A stretch of DNA of 64,000 nt, taken from positions 248,001 to 312,000 of the forward strand of contig JAFKFL010000007.1 of NCBI GenBank assembly GCA_017308235.1, written 5' to 3'. The translations under genes were made by a program, and so were the position numbers. Shown in pieces: positions 41,788-50,582 of this stretch (the stretch's first letter is position 1; each line of letters starts with the position of its first letter). The stretch is from Alphaproteobacteria bacterium. GTDB lineage: Bacteria > Pseudomonadota > Alphaproteobacteria > Reyranellales > Reyranellaceae. Under the pieces are notes generated by a model. That model did not search any database. It saw only the letters and a list, made by a program, of their open reading frames with translations, and was not told the origin of the DNA.

Positions 41788-43353
41788 ATGAAGGCGCACA
41801 TCGTCGGTAGCGGCTTCGGCGGACTGGCGGCAGCCGCGCTTCTCATCCGGAATGCTGAGGTGCCCGGAGCCGACATCACGATCTACGAGGCGGACGATGT
41901 GCTGGGCGGCGGATTCTTTCTCGGCGGCAGCGCCGCAAGCGGCTTCAACCTACCTGGCTCCGTCTTTGACAAGGAATTCCGCTGCACGTTCGATCTGCTG
42001 AAGTCCATCCCTTCCGCACGCAACCCGTCAATTTCTGTCACGGACGATTTTTTTGCCTTCAATATGGGCGAGCCGTACCAGGACAAGGCGCACATCCTCG
42101 ATCGCGACGGCCGCATCGTGCATGGTCCGCGATACGGCCTCAGCCTGGGCGACGGGCTCAGCCTCGCGCGGGTCGTGCTGACGCCCGAAGCGTTTCTGGA
42201 CGGGCGGCGGATCGAGGAATTCTTTTCCCGGCAATTTTTCTCGACCGAATTCTGGTTCCTCTGGTCGACGCTCATGGGATCGCTGCCCCAGCACAGCGTT
42301 ATCGAGTTTCGACGCTACATGAACCGCTTCCTGTACTTGTTCCCGGACCTATCGGACATGAGGGGCGTCATGCGCACGCCCATCAATCAGCACCAGTTTT
42401 TCATAGAACCGCTGCTCGCGTGGCTGCGCCCACGCGGCGTGAACTTCCTTACCGGCACCGTCGTGCGGGACATCGGCTTCGCGGCGTCGTCCGAGCACCC
42501 CACTGTCGATCGGCTCGTCTATGAACGGCGCGACACCGCGACGTCGGTTGAAGTGGCACCCGAGGACCTCGTGCTCGTGACCACCGGATCGCAAGTGGCT
42601 GATCTTTCCGCGGGGTCGATGACCGAAGTGCCCAGCCCACGGACGAGCGGGCGCTCCTGGGCGCTGTGGGAGCGCCTTGCGCAGGGGCGCAGGGATTTCG
42701 GCAATCCCGACGTTTTCTTCGGAACTGCCCGGATACCCGACTCGCTGTGGGTGACGTTCACGGTCACCGACACAGGGTCCGAATTCGTCAATCAAATTGC
42801 CGCCTTGACCGGAAGCGAGGCGGGACTGGGCGGACTCGTGACGTTGAAAGACTCGGGCTGGGTGCTGTCGTTGTCCGTCTTTCACCAACCGGAAATCATT
42901 GGCCAGCCCAAAGGCACGACTGTCTGGTGGGGCTACGGTCTCTATCCCGAGCGCATCGGCGATTTCGTGCGCAAACCGATGACGGCGTGCACTGGCGCGG
43001 AAATCCTGGAGGAGACGCTGCTACAGCTGCGGTTCGACAAGCAATTGGACGCGATCATGGCGTCATCGATTTGCGTGCCTTGCTACATGCCCTACGTCAA
43101 CAACATCTGGCTTCCCCGGCGCCGCGGCGACAGGCCTCCGCCGGTTCTGGAGGGGGCCACCAATCTCGGACTGATCGGTCAGTACGTTGAGGTTCCCAAG
43201 GAGATTGCCTTCACCATCGAATGCTCCGTCCGCACGGCCTGGGAAGCGATTCACCGCCTGCTCGGTCGTGGCCCCGCGCCGCCACCCGTCTATCAGGGCC
43301 AGTACGATCCAAGAGCATTGTTCGCCGCGCTGAAGGTGTTTGTCGGTGGGTGA
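41788..43353 (+). CDS. Oleate hydratase (myosin-cross-reactive antigen family)
   Basis: The 521-residue FAD protein starts after a perfect AGGAGGAAGC. The dinucleotide-binding fold is at the very N-terminus (IVGSGFGGLAAAALLI), then ITIYEADDVLGGG. Family features include the NRFLYLFPDLSDMRGVMRTP region, INQHQFFIEPLLAWLRPRGVNF and a C-terminal LIGQYVEVPKEIAFTIECSVRTA. Oleate hydratases add water to the cis-9 double bond of free fatty acids. It is about 60 residues shorter than many Gram-positive members. It stands alone between a REPIN-like repeat and a convergent gene. Confidence 0.9.
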   Translation: MKAHIVGSGFGGLAAAALLIRNAEVPGADITIYEADDVLGGGFFLGGSAASGFNLPGSVFDKEFRCTFDLLKSIPSARNPSISVTDDFFAFNMGEPYQDKAHILDRDGRIVHGPRYGLSLGDGLSLARVVLTPEAFLDGRRIEEFFSRQFFSTEFWFLWSTLMGSLPQHSVIEFRRYMNRFLYLFPDLSDMRGVMRTPINQHQFFIEPLLAWLRPRGVNFLTGTVVRDIGFAASSEHPTVDRLVYERRDTATSVEVAPEDLVLVTTGSQVADLSAGSMTEVPSPRTSGRSWALWERLAQGRRDFGNPDVFFGTARIPDSLWVTFTVTDTGSEFVNQIAALTGSEAGLGGLVTLKDSGWVLSLSVFHQPEIIGQPKGTTVWWGYGLYPERIGDFVRKPMTACTGAEILEETLLQLRFDKQLDAIMASSICVPCYMPYVNNIWLPRRRGDRPPPVLEGATNLGLIGQYVEVPKEIAFTIECSVRTAWEAIHRLLGRGPAPPPVYQGQYDPRALFAALKVFVGG

Positions 43354-43520
43354 CGACATCGATTGTTGCAATCGTCACGCGCCTCGCACGCGTTGGCGGT
43401 AGGGATGTCGAACTGATCGGCCCAAAGATGCGCGCCGGTTTCGGCACTATCAGCCGAGCATTCACTCGGAAGATCGGAGCGCGCCACCAAGTGCTCGTAA
43501 GCGGACAGCCCTGAACTCGC

Positions 43521-44219
43521 TCACTCACCCGATAGTGGCCAGGTCACGCTGAAGCTGAACGGCGCGAACCGGGCGTGCGGCAGGCCGGCTGCCGCCAGCG
43601 TCGAGGCCGCCCATTGATTGCAGGTGTCGAACGGGCCATAGCTGCCCTCGGTGAGATAATAGGCGATGGGCCATGTGCTGCCCGGCTGCACCAGCGGCCG
43701 ACCGGCGGCATCGCGCACGAGCTTCGAGAGCACATGGTCGATCACGGCCTGCCGGCCCGCCTGATCGACCTTGAGTGACTGGCACTCGCCCCCGGGCGCC
43801 GGTGGATTGACCGCCACCACGCGGAAAGCGGTGGCATGCCCGCCGATCAGCGCGTCGAGCGCAGCCGAGATCTTGACGTCCGCCCAGGTCGGCGTGTCGC
43901 GAAAGAAAGCGAGATCGCCCCAGCCGATCGCGAGGTAGGCATCGGACGGCAGGCCGTCGGGAACGTTGGCCGGAAACAGCGCCCGCCAGTCGACCAGCGG
44001 GTCGCGGATCGGCAGCAGGATGTCGGTGTGGGCGAGGGAGGCGCAGACATACAGTACCGGCTCGCCGCCCTTCATCTGCTGCTGCCGGCCCGACGCGGGG
44101 AACAACGCAAAGGCGATTGCCGCCAACGCATACGCCAGCAGCAGCAGGACAGGCACGCCGACGATGCTGCCCAGCAGGCGCGCCAGGGAACGAACCAGCG
44201 AACGGAGTCTCGGCCTCAT
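43521..44219 (-). CDS. DUF2459 (TIGR02117) family membrane-anchored protein
   Basis: The 232-residue protein has a single N-terminal TM segment (about residues 14-38). An extracytoplasmic domain follows with LYVCASLAHTDILLPI, YLAIGWGDLAFF and the C-terminal GSYGPFDTCNQWAASTLAAAGLP. These are the conserved features of the family, whose conserved His and Cys suggest an NlpC/P60-like catalytic fold. The function is not known. The start at 44219 lies 10 bp after the TonB gene stop, so both may be transcribed together. Confidence 0.8.
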   Translation of the reverse strand: MRPRLRSLVRSLARLLGSIVGVPVLLLLAYALAAIAFALFPASGRQQQMKGGEPVLYVCASLAHTDILLPIRDPLVDWRALFPANVPDGLPSDAYLAIGWGDLAFFRDTPTWADVKISAALDALIGGHATAFRVVAVNPPAPGGECQSLKVDQAGRQAVIDHVLSKLVRDAAGRPLVQPGSTWPIAYYLTEGSYGPFDTCNQWAASTLAAAGLPHARFAPFSFSVTWPLSGE

Positions 44220-44229
44220 TGAGGGGAGG

Positions 44230-45159
44230 TCAATGCTCGCGCACCGAGACCAATGGCAAGGTGAAGCTCGCTTGCTCACCGCGAATTTCCGGCGGCAGCG
44301 GCGCGTAGGGCGAGCCGGCGCGGACGCCCGCCAAGACGCCCTGGTCGAAGGCTGGAACGCCGCTCGATCGAACGACGGCGACATCGATTAGCCGGCCGTT
44401 GCGCGCAATATCGATCCGGATCACCGTCGTGCCTTCGGTGGCCTTCACGTTCGCCTGGTAGCGGTAGCCCCTGAGCTTACCGACGACCTGCCAAAGATAA
44501 TTGTCGGCCACGCGCGCGCGATTATAGGTGTCCGCGGGATTGACGAACGGCGAGGGCGACGGCGCCTCGCGGCTCGCGAGCGCGGGGGATTGCTGGCGTG
44601 GCGACTGCGTGAGCGGCGACGGCCGAAACTGCGGCGGCTGCGTTTGATGCGCCGGCGGTGGGGGTGCCGGTGTCGGCACCGACGAGACATGGGCCTGCTG
44701 AGACGGTGCCGGGCGCTCGGACTCCGAAGGTTCGATCGCCGGCGGCGCGGGTGTCTGCGATTGCGGCGGTGGCACGGCTTGCTCGAGCGACGGCGGTTGC
44801 GGCGCCGTTGCCTGTTGCGCTTCCTTGGCGCGCGACGGCGCCTGGCTCGGCTTGTCGGCCGTGATGTCGGCCGGTGGCGCCAGTCCCAGCTTCGGCGGCG
44901 GCGCGGGTTGTGCTTTTTGCTGCGGCGCTGGCTTTGGCGGGGGAGGCGTCGGTGGCTTCGGTTTCTCGAAGGTGATGTCGATCGGTTTTTCGGGCGGCGT
45001 CTCGGGCTGCGGCAGGTGCGGCGGATGCATCGCAATCGCCCATAGCGCCAGCGCCACCAGCACGTGCAGCAGTACGGCGAGCATCATCGCCGAGGGCGGC
45101 ATGCGGCCGGCGTGGACGGCGGGAGGCGCCGAAGATGAAATGCTGACGACGTCGGTCAC
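44230..45159 (-). CDS. Energy transducer TonB-family protein
   Basis: The 309-residue protein is translated from a GTG at 45159 (GGGAAC upstream; a TTG at 45183 is possible). It has an N-terminal TM helix (MMLAVLLHVLVALALWAI). A proline-rich region of about 150 residues spans the periplasm. The C-terminal TonB domain has KATEGTTVIRIDIARNGRLIDVAVVRSSG and FDQGVLAGVRAG. It couples the proton motive force to outer-membrane receptors. exbB and exbD are not adjacent. Confidence 0.87.
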   Translation of the reverse strand: MTDVVSISSSAPPAVHAGRMPPSAMMLAVLLHVLVALALWAIAMHPPHLPQPETPPEKPIDITFEKPKPPTPPPPKPAPQQKAQPAPPPKLGLAPPADITADKPSQAPSRAKEAQQATAPQPPSLEQAVPPPQSQTPAPPAIEPSESERPAPSQQAHVSSVPTPAPPPPAHQTQPPQFRPSPLTQSPRQQSPALASREAPSPSPFVNPADTYNRARVADNYLWQVVGKLRGYRYQANVKATEGTTVIRIDIARNGRLIDVAVVRSSGVPAFDQGVLAGVRAGSPYAPLPPEIRGEQASFTLPLVSVREH

Positions 45160-45284
45160 GATGTTCCCGTACGCACCGATCAAGGCCGAAAAACGATCTT
45201 GTTGCCGGAGAAATCGGTTGTCGACCCCCCGCGTGCAAGGGCTTCTACGCTACTCTCACGGTCTGCGGGAAGGTGGAGGCAGCA

Positions 45285-45662
45285 TTGGCGGTGAAGCGGA
45301 TCGTGGCGAATATCGGCACTCGGGATGTCGGACGGGCCAAGGCCTTCTATGGCGACATCCTCGGCATGGATGTGGTCATGGATCACGGCTGGATCGTCAC
45401 CTTCGCGACCGACGCCAGCACCACGCCACAGGTGAGCATCGCGACCGAAGGCGGGTCCGGCACGCCCGTGCCGGATCTCTCGATCGAGGTCGACGACCTT
45501 GACGAGGTCCATCGCAAGGTGACGCTGGCGGCCATCGCAATCGAGTACGGCCCGACGGTCGAGCCGTGGGGCGTGCGGCGCTTCTACGTCCGCGATCCGT
45601 TTGGTCGCCTGCTGAACATTCTCAGCCATGATGAATCCGCGAAAGCGCGAGCCGTACGATAG
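45285..45662 (+). CDS. VOC family protein
   Basis: The 125-residue glyoxalase-superfamily protein is read from the TTG at 45285 with GGAGGCAGC upstream (a GTG at 45273 is in frame). It contains RIVANIGTRDVGRAKAFYGDILGM, LSIEVDDLDEVHRKV and WGVRRFYVRDPFGRLLNILSH. The C-terminal metal Glu of most enzymatic VOC proteins is replaced by Asn in LLNIL, so it may be a binding rather than catalytic member. Confidence 0.85.
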   Translation: MAVKRIVANIGTRDVGRAKAFYGDILGMDVVMDHGWIVTFATDASTTPQVSIATEGGSGTPVPDLSIEVDDLDEVHRKVTLAAIAIEYGPTVEPWGVRRFYVRDPFGRLLNILSHDESAKARAVR

Positions 45663-45724
45663 AAACAGAACGGTCACCGCGGATCTCCTGTGCCGCTGCT
45701 ATGCTCGCGTCACGGGAGAGGGTG

Positions 45725-46750
45725 ATGCCTCGACGCAAGTTATTCGGGTGGCCTGGCCGACAGGGGTTCGTCCTCGCTCTGATTGCATTCGCCGTGTCGG
45801 TCGGCACTGGCGGGGCGCAAGCGGAGGAGCGGGATCGGCCGATCGAAATCGCGCAGGCTGTGCGTGCCGATCCCGCCGCCGTCTTCGCCGGTCTCAAGCC
45901 GCTGGCCGACAAGGGCGACGCCGATGCCCAGGCGCGCGTTGCTGCGTTCTACTGCGCCGGCGTGGCCGTCCCAAAGAACTTCGCCGAGTGCATCCGCTAC
46001 TATCGGCTCGCGGCCGACAGCGGCAATACGCGGGCCCAGGTCAATCTCGCCGCGCGCTACCTCACCGGCAATGGAACGCCGCCTAATCATGTCGAGGCGG
46101 CGCGTCTTGCGAAGCTTGCGGCGATCAAGGGCGACAGCATGGGCGAGGTCGTGCTGGCCATGTGCTACGAGCGGGGCGCCGGTGTGCCCCAGGATCACGA
46201 CGAGGCAGTGCGGCTCTACGGCCTTGCCGCGGGCAAGGGCAATGCGTCGGCGCGCAACGCGCTGGCCCGTCTCTCGGGCAATCCCACGGCAGGCAATCCG
46301 ACAGCCGGCCCAGGCGTAACGCCTTCGGTGGCGCGCGGCAGCAGCTCGGGTCCCACGATCGCCGTCGCTTTGCGCCGAGTGGCCGGTGTGCTGGTGGTGC
46401 CGGCCATGCTGAACGAAGGCGTCGTGGCGAACTTCGTGGTCGACAGCGGCGCGAGCGACGTGGTGATCCCCGAGGCGATTGCCCAGACGTTGCGTCAGTC
46501 CGGCAAGCTGTCTGAGTCGGATTTCACCGGCGGCCAGGTGGCTAGGCTCGCCGACGGCTCTACGGTCCGGCAGAGGACCTTCGTTCTCCATTCGCTCAGG
46601 GTCGGCAACAAGGTGCTGGAAAACGTCAGGGCGAGCCTCGCGCCCGGCAAGGGAGTGCCGCTGCTGGGCCAGAGCTTTCTGCAGCGATTCAGCGCCTGGG
46701 CGATCGACAACGAGCGCCAGGTGCTCGTGCTGAGGGAAGCAGCCCGCTAG
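45725..46750 (+). CDS. Sel1-repeat protein fused to a retropepsin-like aspartic protease
   Basis: The 341-residue protein has GGGAGAGGGTG before the ATG at 45725. The order is signal peptide (residues 8-33), three to four Sel1-like repeats (residues 50-185: GDADAQARVAAFYCAGVAV, GNTRAQVNLAARYLTG, GDSMGEVVLAMCYERGAG, GNASARNALARLSG), a linker with two copies of NPTAG, then a clan AA aspartic-protease half with Asp240 in FVVDSGASDVVIP and a C-terminal LLGQSFLQRF. The protease would act as a homodimer in the periplasm. This combination is unusual. Confidence 0.82.
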   Translation: MPRRKLFGWPGRQGFVLALIAFAVSVGTGGAQAEERDRPIEIAQAVRADPAAVFAGLKPLADKGDADAQARVAAFYCAGVAVPKNFAECIRYYRLAADSGNTRAQVNLAARYLTGNGTPPNHVEAARLAKLAAIKGDSMGEVVLAMCYERGAGVPQDHDEAVRLYGLAAGKGNASARNALARLSGNPTAGNPTAGPGVTPSVARGSSSGPTIAVALRRVAGVLVVPAMLNEGVVANFVVDSGASDVVIPEAIAQTLRQSGKLSESDFTGGQVARLADGSTVRQRTFVLHSLRVGNKVLENVRASLAPGKGVPLLGQSFLQRFSAWAIDNERQVLVLREAAR

Positions 46751-46786
46751 TTGAAACGCGTCGCCGAGACGACGCGCTGCAAAAGA

Positions 46787-47848
46787 TCAGATCGCAACCT
46801 GCTGGATGCCGCCGCGCAGCTTGCCGGCCTCGATGCTGCGCCACAGGACCTCGTGGCCCCGCGGCAGCGCGCGGTTGTTGTGCATCGAGAGCCAGAGGCG
46901 CAGCAGCAGCCGGTCGTGGCCCGAGGTCGCGTCGTCCTCGAACGGCGTGCGGCCGTGATAGGTGACGTGGCTGTTGATCAGCTGCAGGTCGCCGGGCTCG
47001 AGCGTCATCTCGAAGCAGAGCTCCTGCGCGGTCTTCATCAGCACGTCGATCGCCTCTTTCTGCGCGTCCGAGAGCTTGGGGACCCCGGGTGCCATCTCGG
47101 CCGCCTCGATGAAGGTGAGCGAATAATGCGAGGTGAACTTGCCGTCGCGCAGGCCGAAGATCGGCAGCGGATAGGCTGACTCGCGGGTGGTGCGGGTCGT
47201 GCCTTCCTCGCCGAAGCGGCTGCGCCAGTAATCCTGGAACAGCACGTCGAGAAGATCGGGCCGGCGCGCGAGGATCGCGTTGTGGATCGCGGGCGTCGAC
47301 GCGAGCGTGCTGACGCCGCCCTTGTTCGCCTGGCGCACGCAGAGGAGGCCCACGACGTCGGTGCGGTCGGTGTGGAAGCGCAGGCCGCCGTTGGTGAGCG
47401 TGCGGGCGTAGGAGGAGAGGAAGGTGGTGCCCTTGTTCTCGTCCTGCACCTGGCCGTAGGTGCGCCCGACGTGCGCGCCCTCGTCGCGGATGGCGCGCAT
47501 CAGTTCGCCGCTCCTGTTCTGGAACACCGGCGTGCCGATGTGGGTGCCGAGACCGAAGTAGAGCCGGCGCAGATCGTCCTCGTCGTAGCGGTCGACCGGG
47601 AAGCCGCGCAGTTTCATGATGCCGCAGCCGTTCTCCAGCTCGTCGGCGATGTCGTCGAGCAAGCCATCGAGCGAGGGCAGCGGAAAGTCCGCGCGCGTGA
47701 TCTCCTGCCAGGGGCGGTTCTTCACGGCCTTCAAAGCCGTGTCGAGTTCAGCGACGGCGCTCGGCGGCAGATCGCGGATCCAGCGCCTGGAGGTGGCGAT
47801 GTCACGGCCCTGCCAGACCGACGGGCCGGTGAGTGGGGTGCGGGTCAT
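46787..47848 (-). CDS. TauD/TfdA-family Fe(II)/2-oxoglutarate dioxygenase
   Basis: The 353-residue protein has iron ligands H159 and D161 in RFHTDRTDVVGLLC and the distal His in INSHVTYHGRTPFEDD, with an Arg (RLLLRLWLS) for 2-oxoglutarate. The overall form, GCGIMKLRGFPVDRY then GTHIGTPVFQN, fits the gamma-butyrobetaine/TauD-like clade often annotated as taurine catabolism dioxygenase. The start at 47848 lies 44 bp after the acetyltransferase stop. The substrate is unknown. Confidence 0.9.
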   Translation of the reverse strand: MTRTPLTGPSVWQGRDIATSRRWIRDLPPSAVAELDTALKAVKNRPWQEITRADFPLPSLDGLLDDIADELENGCGIMKLRGFPVDRYDEDDLRRLYFGLGTHIGTPVFQNRSGELMRAIRDEGAHVGRTYGQVQDENKGTTFLSSYARTLTNGGLRFHTDRTDVVGLLCVRQANKGGVSTLASTPAIHNAILARRPDLLDVLFQDYWRSRFGEEGTTRTTRESAYPLPIFGLRDGKFTSHYSLTFIEAAEMAPGVPKLSDAQKEAIDVLMKTAQELCFEMTLEPGDLQLINSHVTYHGRTPFEDDATSGHDRLLLRLWLSMHNNRALPRGHEVLWRSIEAGKLRGGIQQVAI

Positions 47849-47891
47849 GGGCCGGATTCTTAGCACATTCTCCAGATCGCGAGCCTTCGGC

Positions 47892-48383
47892 TCAGCCAAG
47901 AATTTTCCGCATGTTGATCGACGTCGGATAGTCGAAGCCGGGATGGGCCTCGCGGCTGATCTCGGCGTAGCCCAGCGATTGAAAGAAACGCTGATTCTCC
48001 GTCAGCACCACGCGCACGCCGAGTCGCACGCCGGCAAGGCCGCGGACCCGGGCATCGGCCTCGACCGCGTCGACCAGGCGCTTCGCCAGACCGAGGCCGC
48101 GTGCCTCAGGCATCACGGAGAGTCGGCCGAAGTAAAGGTCGCCCTCCAGGACCTTGGCCATGACGCAGCCCAGCATCTCGCCGTTCCGCTCCGCGACGAT
48201 CGCGCCCGCGCCCTTGGCGAGTTCGGCCGCGATGCCTGATGCGGTCTCGCCGAAGGCGCCCGACTCGGGGACAAGCTTGCCGCGATACTGCGCGAAGGCC
48301 GCAGCGATCGTCGCCGCCAGCCGGGGCGCATCCGATTCGGTCGCAGGCCGCAGGACAACATCCAGGACAACGCTGTCGCTCAT
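47892..48383 (-). CDS. GNAT N-acetyltransferase
   Basis: The 163-residue protein carries the GNAT core: VAERNGEMLGCVMAKV, YFGRLSVMPEARGLGLAKRLVDAVE (acetyl-CoA loop R-G-x-G-x-A), and FFQSLGYAE near the C-terminus. AAGAAGGCA precedes the ATG. The substrate is unknown. It lies directly upstream of the dioxygenase gene on the same strand, so the two may form a unit. Confidence 0.9.
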   Translation of the reverse strand: MSDSVVLDVVLRPATESDAPRLAATIAAAFAQYRGKLVPESGAFGETASGIAAELAKGAGAIVAERNGEMLGCVMAKVLEGDLYFGRLSVMPEARGLGLAKRLVDAVEADARVRGLAGVRLGVRVVLTENQRFFQSLGYAEISREAHPGFDYPTSINMRKILG

Positions 48384-48434
48384 TGCCTTCTTCTCGCGTA
48401 GGCTCGCGGCAAAAGCGAGAGCAAAGAGGAAGAC

Positions 48435-49583
48435 ATGGCGCTCATCACCTATCTCACCCGCATCCAGTTCGACTTCGGCGCCTTGAAGCTGCTCGAGGCA
48501 GAGCTGCAGCTCCTCGGCATCCGCCGGCCGTTGATCGTCGCCGACAAGGGCATCGTCGCGGCCGGCCTGTGGGCCAAGGTGAAAGAGAATCTCCCGGGCA
48601 ACATGCCGATCGCGCTCTATGACGGCACGCCGGAAAATCCGACGGAAGCCGCCATGCGCGACGCGCTAAAAATCTACAAGGAGGAGGGCTGCGACGGCAT
48701 CATCGCCATCGGTGGTGGCTCGCCTATGGATCTCGCCAAGGGCGTGGCGCTGATGGCGACGCATCCCGGCAATTCGCTGCAGGCCTATGCGGTCGTCGAA
48801 GGTGGCGGAGCCAAGATCACATCAAAGGTGGCGCCGATCGTCGCCATCCCGACGACCTCGGGCACCGGCAGCGAGGTGAGCCGCGGCGGCGTCATCATCA
48901 TGGACTCCGGCCGCAAGCTTGCGATCGGCAGCCCCTACCTGATCCCCAGGCTGGCGCTGATCGATCCCGAGCTGACGCTCGGCCTGCCGCCGCACCTCAC
49001 TGCCGGCACCGGCATGGACGCCTTCACGCACAACATCGAATGCTTCCTGTCCAACGCCTACAACCCGCCGGCCGACGGCATCGCGCTCGACGGCCTCGAG
49101 AAGGCCTGGCGCTATGTCGAGCGTGCCACCAAGGACGGCCAGGACCGCGAGGCGCGCTACAACATGGCGATGGCGGCGATGGAAGGCGCCATGGTGTTCC
49201 AGAAGGGCCTGGGCGCGGTCCATGCGCTCAGCCATCCGACAGGCGGGCTGAAGGGCCATCGCCTGCATCACGGCACCCTGAACGCGGTCTATCTGCCGGC
49301 CGTGCTGCGTTTCAACGCGCCGGCGGTAGGCGAGAAGTACAAGAAGGTGGCACAGGTGCTGGGCCTGCCTGAGCGCGAAGGCACGGCCGAAGGTGTCGCC
49401 AACGCGGTCGCCGAGCTGAACGGCCGGCTGGGCATTCCCAAGGGCCTGGGTGCGATGGGACTGACGCAGGCCGAAGCCGAGCACATCGCCGACGGCGCGC
49501 TCGGCGACCACTGCCACCTTTCCACGCCGCGCCAGCCCACCAAGGCGCAGTACATCGAGCTGATCGAGCAGAGCTGGGGTTAA
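48435..49583 (+). CDS. Iron-containing alcohol dehydrogenase
   Basis: The 382-residue group III ADH has the NAD-binding IIAIGGGSPMDLAKG and TTSGTGSEVSRGG. The metal-binding region includes GTGMDAFTHNIECFLS and AVHALSHPTGGLKGHRLHHG. AGAGGAAG precedes the ATG. It is followed by an SDR gene, with a palindromic repeat between them. The substrate is unknown; members act on simple alcohols, butanol or maleylacetate. Confidence 0.92.
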   Translation: MALITYLTRIQFDFGALKLLEAELQLLGIRRPLIVADKGIVAAGLWAKVKENLPGNMPIALYDGTPENPTEAAMRDALKIYKEEGCDGIIAIGGGSPMDLAKGVALMATHPGNSLQAYAVVEGGGAKITSKVAPIVAIPTTSGTGSEVSRGGVIIMDSGRKLAIGSPYLIPRLALIDPELTLGLPPHLTAGTGMDAFTHNIECFLSNAYNPPADGIALDGLEKAWRYVERATKDGQDREARYNMAMAAMEGAMVFQKGLGAVHALSHPTGGLKGHRLHHGTLNAVYLPAVLRFNAPAVGEKYKKVAQVLGLPEREGTAEGVANAVAELNGRLGIPKGLGAMGLTQAEAEHIADGALGDHCHLSTPRQPTKAQYIELIEQSWG

Positions 49584-49585
49584 AT

Positions 49586-49657
49586 CTTCCGGACCGCGAG
49601 CGTCTCGCTCGCTCATGCTCATTTTTATGAGCGAGCTGGAAGCTCGCGGTCCGGAAG
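49586..49657. repeat. Complete REPIN-like palindrome between adh and SDR genes
   Basis: The outer arms CTTCCGGACCGCGAGC (49586-49601) and GCTCGCGGTCCGGAAG (49642-49657) are perfectly complementary. An inner pair GCTCGCTCAT / ATGAGCGAGC (49607-49616 / 49627-49636) extends the structure. It starts 2 bp after the adh stop codon and ends 23 bp before the SDR start. Confidence 0.85.
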
Positions 49658-49680
49658 AAAAGTTTGATCGGGAGACGGAA

Positions 49681-50454
49681 ATGAAAGTCAAAGACAAGGT
49701 CTGCGTCGTCACGGGAGCAGCGGGAGGCATCGGCGAGGCGATCGCGCGGCGCTACGCGAAGGAGGGCGCGAAGGGCGTGGTCGTGGCCGATCGCGATGCC
49801 GGCCGGCTGGACAAGGTCGCCAAGGACATCAAGGGCATCGCCGTCGCCTGTGACGTCGGCAAGGAAGCCGACATCCGCCATCTCGTGGCCGAGGCCGAGC
49901 GGCACTACGGGTCGGTCGATGTCTTCTTCTCCAACGCCGGCATCGGCCGCGGCGGGCACGAGGATGCGACGGACCAGGACTGGGCCGACAGCTGGGCGAT
50001 CCATGTCATGGCCCATGTCTATGCGGCGCGCGCGCTGGTGCCGGGCATGCTGCAGCGCAAGTCGGGCTATCTGATCAACACCGCGAGTGCGGCGGGCCTG
50101 CTCGCCTCGATGGGCTCGGCGCCCTATGGCGTCACCAAGCACGCCGGTGTCGCGCTCGCCGAACATCTCTCGATCCAGTACGGCGATCGGGGCATCTGCG
50201 TGTCGGTGCTCTGTCCGCAGGCGGTCGACACCGACATGCTGCGCATGGCGGGCGCGGGGGCGGCGTCGGTCGACGGCGTGCTCAACACCGATGCGGTGGC
50301 GCAAACCGTGATCGAGGCGATGGACGCCGAGACCTTTTTGATCCTCACCCATCCGCAGGTGAAGGAATACATGGCCCGCAAGCTCGACCGCGACCGCTGG
50401 CTGCGCGGCATGCGGCGGCTCAGGGACAAGACGGGAGAGGGGCAGAAGCGCTAG
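49681..50454 (+). CDS. SDR family oxidoreductase
   Basis: The 257-residue classical SDR has VTGAAGGIGEAIARRYA at the cofactor site, VVADRDAG (Asp, so NAD-like), FFSNAGIGRGG (NNAG variant), the Ser in NTASAAG, and YGVTKHAG (Tyr-x-x-x-Lys). GGGAGACGG precedes the ATG. The frame is open upstream into the palindrome, but that segment is the repeat, not protein. It lies between adh and a TauE-type permease. Confidence 0.92.
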   Translation: MKVKDKVCVVTGAAGGIGEAIARRYAKEGAKGVVVADRDAGRLDKVAKDIKGIAVACDVGKEADIRHLVAEAERHYGSVDVFFSNAGIGRGGHEDATDQDWADSWAIHVMAHVYAARALVPGMLQRKSGYLINTASAAGLLASMGSAPYGVTKHAGVALAEHLSIQYGDRGICVSVLCPQAVDTDMLRMAGAGAASVDGVLNTDAVAQTVIEAMDAETFLILTHPQVKEYMARKLDRDRWLRGMRRLRDKTGEGQKR

Positions 50455-50472
50455 GCGCACCGCCCTCATGGT

Positions 50473-50559
50473 CTTTTGGACCGCGAGCTTCCAGCTCGCT
50501 CTTGTCAGCGCATTCACATGCGCCATTCATGAGCGAGCCGGAGGCTCGCGGTCCGGAAG
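50473..50559. repeat. REPIN-like palindrome between SDR and TauE/SafE genes
   Basis: CTTTTGGACCGCGAGC (50473-50488) faces GCTCGCGGTCCGGAAG (50544-50559) with two mismatches, and CCAGCTCGCTC faces GAGCGAGCCGG inside. It is the same family as 49586 and lies 900 bp away. Confidence 0.8.
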
Positions 50560-50582
50560 AGCGTGAGTACAAAGAACGAGTC

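Noticed and set aside
49615..49680. Upstream extension of the SDR ORF
   Set aside because: The extra codons are the palindromic repeat itself; the RBS and homology start at 49681.
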